Positions 5,790-8,576 of a stretch of 8,576 bases of DNA are shown one piece after another. The notes under the pieces were generated by a model. The model was not told the DNA's origin. It saw only the letters and a program-made list of their open reading frames with translations, and made no database searches. The stretch's first letter is position 1. Every line of letters begins with the position of its first letter. Both the position numbers and the translations under genes were made by a program. Source of the stretch: Polyangia bacterium (GTDB taxonomy: Bacteria; Myxococcota_A; Polyangia; Polyangiales; Polyangiaceae); contig JAUIKB010000194.1 in the NCBI GenBank assembly GCA_030430975.1, forward strand, positions 1-8,576, written 5' to 3'.

Positions 5790-6710
5790 ATGGGGAGCGA
5801 CGTCACGTTCTACGGACACTGGTCCCTGAACCGCGCGCAACAGACCGCTTGGCGACGCCGCCGCGTGACCGCCGCGGCCCTGAGCAGCATCAAGAACGCC
5901 AAGGGGCTGCTGCAAGGCGGACTCGATTCGTTCGGAGTCGGTCAACTGCTGTCCAACCTAGCGAAGGATGACGACGTGTGCGTCGACGCCGACGATCAAG
6001 GCCTGCGGCTAGCCGGCACGGTCGAGTCGCTCGCTTTCTGGGAGGCGCTGGGTCGGGAACTGGCAGGTTTGGTCGCGACCGCTGCGAAGGCGGGACACGA
6101 AGCTTGGTTGATCATCGACGAGGACGACCGCTGTTTCCACTTGGTGAGTGACGGCTCAACCGTGAAGCTGCGAAAGCCAAGCGCAGCAACGCTCAAGCGC
6201 CTTCGCAGAGGGCCGGAGTACGCCCTGCTCGATCGCCTCACGCACGGGCTTTCGAAAAGTGCGGCAGCAGCGGTCGAACAAGCCGCGCACGAGGCGCTAC
6301 ACGGCACGGCCGTCGAGTTCACGGCTACCGGCGACGTCGAGGACGTGTTCGCGATCCTCGAATCCGCGTCGGAAAAGGACGTAAAGGCGGCGCTGCGCAA
6401 GGCTGACGAGATCCCCTACAAAGGAACCTTCGAAAAGCCCGCGAAGCTATTCAAGACGAAGGACGCACTCCTGACGGCTGCGCGCAAGGCAAAGCAAATC
6501 GAGCAGCGCGCGGTAGCCGTCGACGTTGCCTCGCACCTCGACCCCGAACTGTGCGCCCAGCGCTGCTTGCCTTGGTTAACCAAGAAGAAAATCCCGCCCG
6601 GCTTACGCGCCGCGGCCGCGCGCGCTCTCGGGCGGTCGAAATCGGACGCTGCACTCGATGCCCTCGTGAAGCTGCTCTATCAAAAAGCGAACCACCCACA
6701 ACCGCAATGA
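5790..6710 (+). CDS. HEAT-like repeat protein, frame interrupted before its C-terminus
   Basis: The open frame encodes 306 residues. The N-terminal half (about 1-135, starting MGSDVTFYGHWS) is a mixed alpha/beta region with an acidic, hydrophobic stretch AWLIIDEDDRCFHLVSDGS at 105-123; I do not recognise it. Residues 140-300 are helical and contain alternating amphipathic pairs of the HEAT or Armadillo kind, clearest in AVAVDVASHLDPELCAQRCL (241-260) and GLRAAAARALGRSKSDAALD (271-290), then ALVKLL. Such repeats form protein-binding solenoids. The last residues (YQKANHPQPQ) break the helical pattern, whereas the next repeat (DPVYSAADALAASPHPQAAE) continues in the +1 frame up to 6993. A one-base shift near 6681-6710, perhaps in the five-A run at 6682-6686, therefore seems to have truncated a protein of about 400 residues. 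No signal peptide; cytoplasmic. No Shine-Dalgarno; a possible leaderless promoter precedes it. Confidence 0.85.
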   Translation: MGSDVTFYGHWSLNRAQQTAWRRRRVTAAALSSIKNAKGLLQGGLDSFGVGQLLSNLAKDDDVCVDADDQGLRLAGTVESLAFWEALGRELAGLVATAAKAGHEAWLIIDEDDRCFHLVSDGSTVKLRKPSAATLKRLRRGPEYALLDRLTHGLSKSAAAAVEQAAHEALHGTAVEFTATGDVEDVFAILESASEKDVKAALRKADEIPYKGTFEKPAKLFKTKDALLTAARKAKQIEQRAVAVDVASHLDPELCAQRCLPWLTKKKIPPGLRAAAARALGRSKSDAALDALVKLLYQKANHPQPQ

Positions 6711-6993
6711 TCCGGTCTACTCTGCGGCGGACGCATTGGCGGCATCCCCTCATCCGCAAGCAGCCGAGCGGACCGTCCAGGGGCTCCCGTCGCTGAAGGG
6801 CAAGCGCGGCGACGAGTGCTTCGCCCGCGCGGCGTACGTGACTGTCGCCCGACCCGCACCGCAGATGAAGGCTCACTTCGCGGCGATCGCCGCTGATGCC
6901 AAGCATCCCCAGCGCTATACGGCCGAGGCCGTCGGCAGCTGTCTAGCGGGCGGGCATACCGGCACACTACGGGAACTCGGTTTTCGGTACTGA
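6670..6993 (+). pseudogene. Out-of-frame C-terminal part of the HEAT-like gene
   Basis: The frame is open from just after a TGA at 6667-6669. From about 6706 it reads as a normal HEAT continuation: NDPVYSAADALAASPHPQAA, then KGKRGDECFARAAYVTVARP, MKAHFAAIAADAKHPQRYTA and EAVGSCLAGGHTGTLRELGF, ending RY at 6993. A separate small gene starting at the TTG at 6736 is conceivable, but it would begin inside a repeat unit and has no Shine-Dalgarno. The related decayed copy at 264-450 shows this tail existed as part of a family. Removing one base in the A-run at 6682-6686 would join the frames as ...LLYQKR...NDPVYSAADAL. A real mutation, an assembly error in a homopolymer, or a frameshifting event are all possible. 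Confidence 0.7.
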
Positions 6994-7045
6994 ACGGAAT
7001 CGAGTCGGCCGATGCGTCTGACGCAGCACCTGACGCGCGTACTCT

Positions 7046-7049
7046 GGAG
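7046..7049 (+). promoter_or_regulatory. Shine-Dalgarno (GGAG) supporting a TTG start
   Basis: GGAG lies nine bases before the TTG at 7059. Upstream to the preceding gene's stop the frame has no ATG or GTG, so the TTG with this site is the best available start. Confidence 0.5.
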
Positions 7050-7058
7050 CGGCGACAC

Positions 7059-8174
7059 TTGACGGAGGAGTTCCGCAGCGCGCTGCCTCGAGCGCGACTG
7101 CTCGTCGCCGTGCTTCTGGCGCTCCTCGCCACAGAGACTACCCGCGTGCTGGTGCTGCTGCGGTCGGCCACCGCATGGGCAGCGCTCGAGCCGGGCGCGT
7201 TTCGCTACCACGGCGACCACTGGTACGGCCACGTGATGCTCGGTGTCAGTACACTCGCGAAGCTAGCCTACGTTTGGTGGTTCTGGCGCGCATACGGCAA
7301 CGTTCATTACTTCGCAGGTTTTCGCAAGCACTCGAAGCTCGAGTTCCTGGTTAGTTTCGCGTTACCGATCGTGAACCTGTTCGTGCCGTATCTCATGCTA
7401 AAAGAGGCGTGGCAACAGTCTGGCAGGCGACGGGAGCGCGATCCGCACCTCCCAACGATCGTCTCGATCGCATGGGCGTTCCACGCGTTCGATACGACGA
7501 AGATAGCACTCTACCTTGTCGGCATCGTCCCGCTCAATGCGCTGACTATCCACTTGGCAACCCTAGCCAAGCCTGTGATGGTCGTGGTTGGGATCGCTGC
7601 CGTGGTAAAGCTGACGCTGCGTCAAGAGCGTCATGAACGCAGTCAGCGTGGTCTGCTCCGGCGGGAGATCGCCCCGACACAAACGACCTCCGCGCCGAAT
7701 CGTCCAGTCCAGGTGACGTATCGCACGTCGGCCGACGCTGCGGTCGACGTCTCGGTGGGCACTCGCACGCGCGCCGCTGGCCTGGCGCTGGACGCCGCAC
7801 TGTTCGCGGGCCTGCTAGGTGGCAGTGTGGTCATGGCCAGCTCGAGCGGTGTCGCGCCGCTCGGCGCGCTCGCGCTTCCGGCCGGCGGAGCTGGAACTGT
7901 CGTGATGATCGGTGCATGGCTTGCCGCACGGAGGTTACGTGCGCAAACGCTCCGCGTCTCGCAGCGCGCGTGGACGATCGGCACCACCAGCATCGACGGG
8001 GACTTGATCAAGCGTTTGCGTGTCCGACGGGACGTGATCGATCCGGTCGGGCTGCTCTCGGGCTACTCGATTTGGGCGCGACGCAAACGTGGGCCAGATC
8101 TTCGCCTGTTCTCCGGTCTAAGCAAGACCGAAGCCGCGAACGTCTGGGCGGAGCTGCGCCCGCTGCTTCGGTGA
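7059..8174 (+). CDS. DUF4328-type multi-spanning membrane protein with C-terminal cytosolic domain
   Basis: The product has 371 residues. The N-terminal part resembles DUF4328: a first membrane helix (about 13-35), a second (58-78) running into the family hallmark WWFWRAYGNVHYFAGF at 73-88, then SFALPIVNLFVPYLMLKEAW at 99-118 ('P..N...P......W'). Two more helices follow (about 132-156 and 163-185). A charged linker (186-236) leads to a pair of hydrophobic segments (238-262 and 265-290) and a final cytosolic domain of about 80 residues, with alternating basic strands (LRVSQRAWTIGTTSIDGDLI, KRLRVRRDVID) and a closing helix LSKTEAANVWAELRPLL that resembles small PH-like membrane-associated domains. 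The function is unknown; DUF4328 proteins are often encoded beside kinases or regulators, but none is seen here. The start is the TTG at 7059. It follows the broken HEAT gene by 65 bp on the same strand. A 9-bp inverted repeat overlaps its stop. Confidence 0.85.
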   Translation: MTEEFRSALPRARLLVAVLLALLATETTRVLVLLRSATAWAALEPGAFRYHGDHWYGHVMLGVSTLAKLAYVWWFWRAYGNVHYFAGFRKHSKLEFLVSFALPIVNLFVPYLMLKEAWQQSGRRRERDPHLPTIVSIAWAFHAFDTTKIALYLVGIVPLNALTIHLATLAKPVMVVVGIAAVVKLTLRQERHERSQRGLLRREIAPTQTTSAPNRPVQVTYRTSADAAVDVSVGTRTRAAGLALDAALFAGLLGGSVVMASSSGVAPLGALALPAGGAGTVVMIGAWLAARRLRAQTLRVSQRAWTIGTTSIDGDLIKRLRVRRDVIDPVGLLSGYSIWARRKRGPDLRLFSGLSKTEAANVWAELRPLLR

Positions 8175-8212
8175 CGGACGCACTGTGATGGGCTCAATTC
8201 TCGGCGTCCGTC
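8173..8212. terminator. Inverted repeat at the 3' end of the DUF4328-type gene, weak terminator candidate
   Basis: GACGGACGC (8173-8181) and GCGTCCGTC (8204-8212) are perfect 9-base complements beginning at the stop codon. The 22-nt spacer and lack of a following T-run make an efficient intrinsic terminator doubtful; it could also be a site left by a mobile element. Confidence 0.35.
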
Positions 8213-8417
8213 GGCGTAATCTCCATGTGGCATTTTCTGGGTTGGGGTCTGTTTATGGCCTTGACCATCGGCTCCGACACGGCATGACCGTCCGCGAAGA
8301 GCAGTCATCCGCCACGGTGGCCAAGCGTTCTGTCTCAGGTACGCCAGGACGGCCGACGGCCCGTGGAACCAGCTGCTCCACCAGTGCCGGTTCCATGGTT
8401 AATGCATAACCGAATGA
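8213..8417. other. Intergenic DNA of lower GC, no recognised gene
   Basis: From about 8185 to 8265 the DNA is visibly richer in A and T than the rest of the window (for example GCATTTTCTGGGTTGGG). It holds a 20-codon hydrophobic frame at 8225-8287 (+) and a 47-codon frame at 8253-8396 (-), starting MEPALVEQLVPRAVGRP. Neither has a Shine-Dalgarno or a family I recognise. A remnant of an insertion sequence or transferred DNA is possible but not shown. Confidence 0.4.
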
Positions 8418-8449
8418 CTACGGCGGCGCATCGCCAAACATCCGAAACC
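8418..8449 (-). repeat. 32-bp exact direct repeat, copy 2 (matches 5665-5696)
   Basis: These bases are identical to 5665-5696. Here they lie inside an apparently intact reading frame, encoding the last nine codons and TAG stop of the right-edge gene, so this is probably the functional source copy. Confidence 0.8.
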
Positions 8450-8576
8450 CGTACGCCTCCTCGAACCCGAGCTGAGCGAGGATCGGCGCCGACGTCGCCG
8501 CGCGCGCCAGCGTCGTGATCAGCTGGACAGCCTCGTCACGAACGGCCGCCAGACGCGCTGACCGGAGCGCTCGATA
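8418..8576 (-). CDS. HEAT-like repeat protein, C-terminal 52 residues (rest outside window)
   Basis: A frame enters from the right edge on the minus strand and ends at TAG (8418-8420). The visible residues are helical and amphipathic: YRALRSARLAAVRDEAVQLI, TTLARAATSAPILAQLGFEE and AYGFRMFGDAPP. The run DEAVQLI...ILAQLGFEEA resembles the end of the broken HEAT gene (AEAVGSC...LRELGFRY), which suggests a distant member of the same HEAT-like group, though the visible piece is short. It converges with the DUF4328-type gene. Its extreme 3' end is the 32-bp sequence repeated at 5665-5696. Confidence 0.55.
   Translation of the reverse strand, partial: YRALRSARLAAVRDEAVQLITTLARAATSAPILAQLGFEEAYGFRMFGDAPP

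Noticed and set aside
5665..5802. A minus-strand open frame ending in FRMFGDAPP as a small gene
   Set aside because: It has no ATG before the repeat, only a GTG, begins at a stop inside the 5790 gene, and overlaps that gene's start region; the repeat alone explains its end.
8225..8287. A 20-residue hydrophobic microprotein
   Set aside because: No Shine-Dalgarno, no homologue known to me and no conservation evidence; such short frames arise by chance.
8253..8396. A 47-residue minus-strand frame that could be an insertion-sequence fragment
   Set aside because: No catalytic motif or terminal repeats of a transposase could be identified.

Overview
The window is GC-rich, compact and gene-dense. 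Its content (a papain-like peptidase with LGFP-type repeats, a multi-repeat TM-helix channel-like protein, HEAT-like repeat proteins, several small lipoproteins, a DUF4328-type membrane protein and a good sigma-54 promoter match) suggests a deltaproteobacterial-type genome, most likely Myxococcota (Polyangia). That placement is inferred from style and family mix; there is no rRNA or marker gene. I see no tRNA, rRNA, CRISPR array or intact transposase.

Layout. At the left edge is the C-terminal part of an HxlR-type winged-helix regulator (+). One base after its stop begins a decayed copy of the C-terminal tail of a HEAT-like gene (264-450), then about 400 bp without a credible gene. A minus-strand pair follows, transcribed 4486 to 851: a 608-residue C1 (papain-like) peptidase with LGFP-like repeats, then a 569-residue membrane protein with five 'conserved TM helix' repeats and a strong Shine-Dalgarno. 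Upstream of that pair is a minus-strand lipoprotein (4642-4998) with six cysteines in its last 32 residues, preceded by a well-placed sigma-54-like promoter. A second small lipoprotein (5252-5599, +) diverges from it.

The right third holds a HEAT-like repeat gene (5790-6710, +) whose repeats continue in another frame to 6993, so it appears broken by a one-base shift. A DUF4328-type membrane protein (7059-8174, +) follows, then about 240 bp of lower-GC DNA without a recognised gene, and finally the C-terminus of another HEAT-like protein entering from the right edge on the minus strand.

The most notable signal is a scatter of related or recycled 3' gene ends. The tail at 264-450 matches the broken gene's tail at 6805-6993 and carries its own frameshifts. 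The last nine codons and stop of the right-edge gene (8418-8449) recur as an exact 32-bp copy at 5665-5696. This implies repeated duplication, recombination and decay at one locus, as is common for fast-evolving accessory families. The role of these proteins cannot be read from the sequence.
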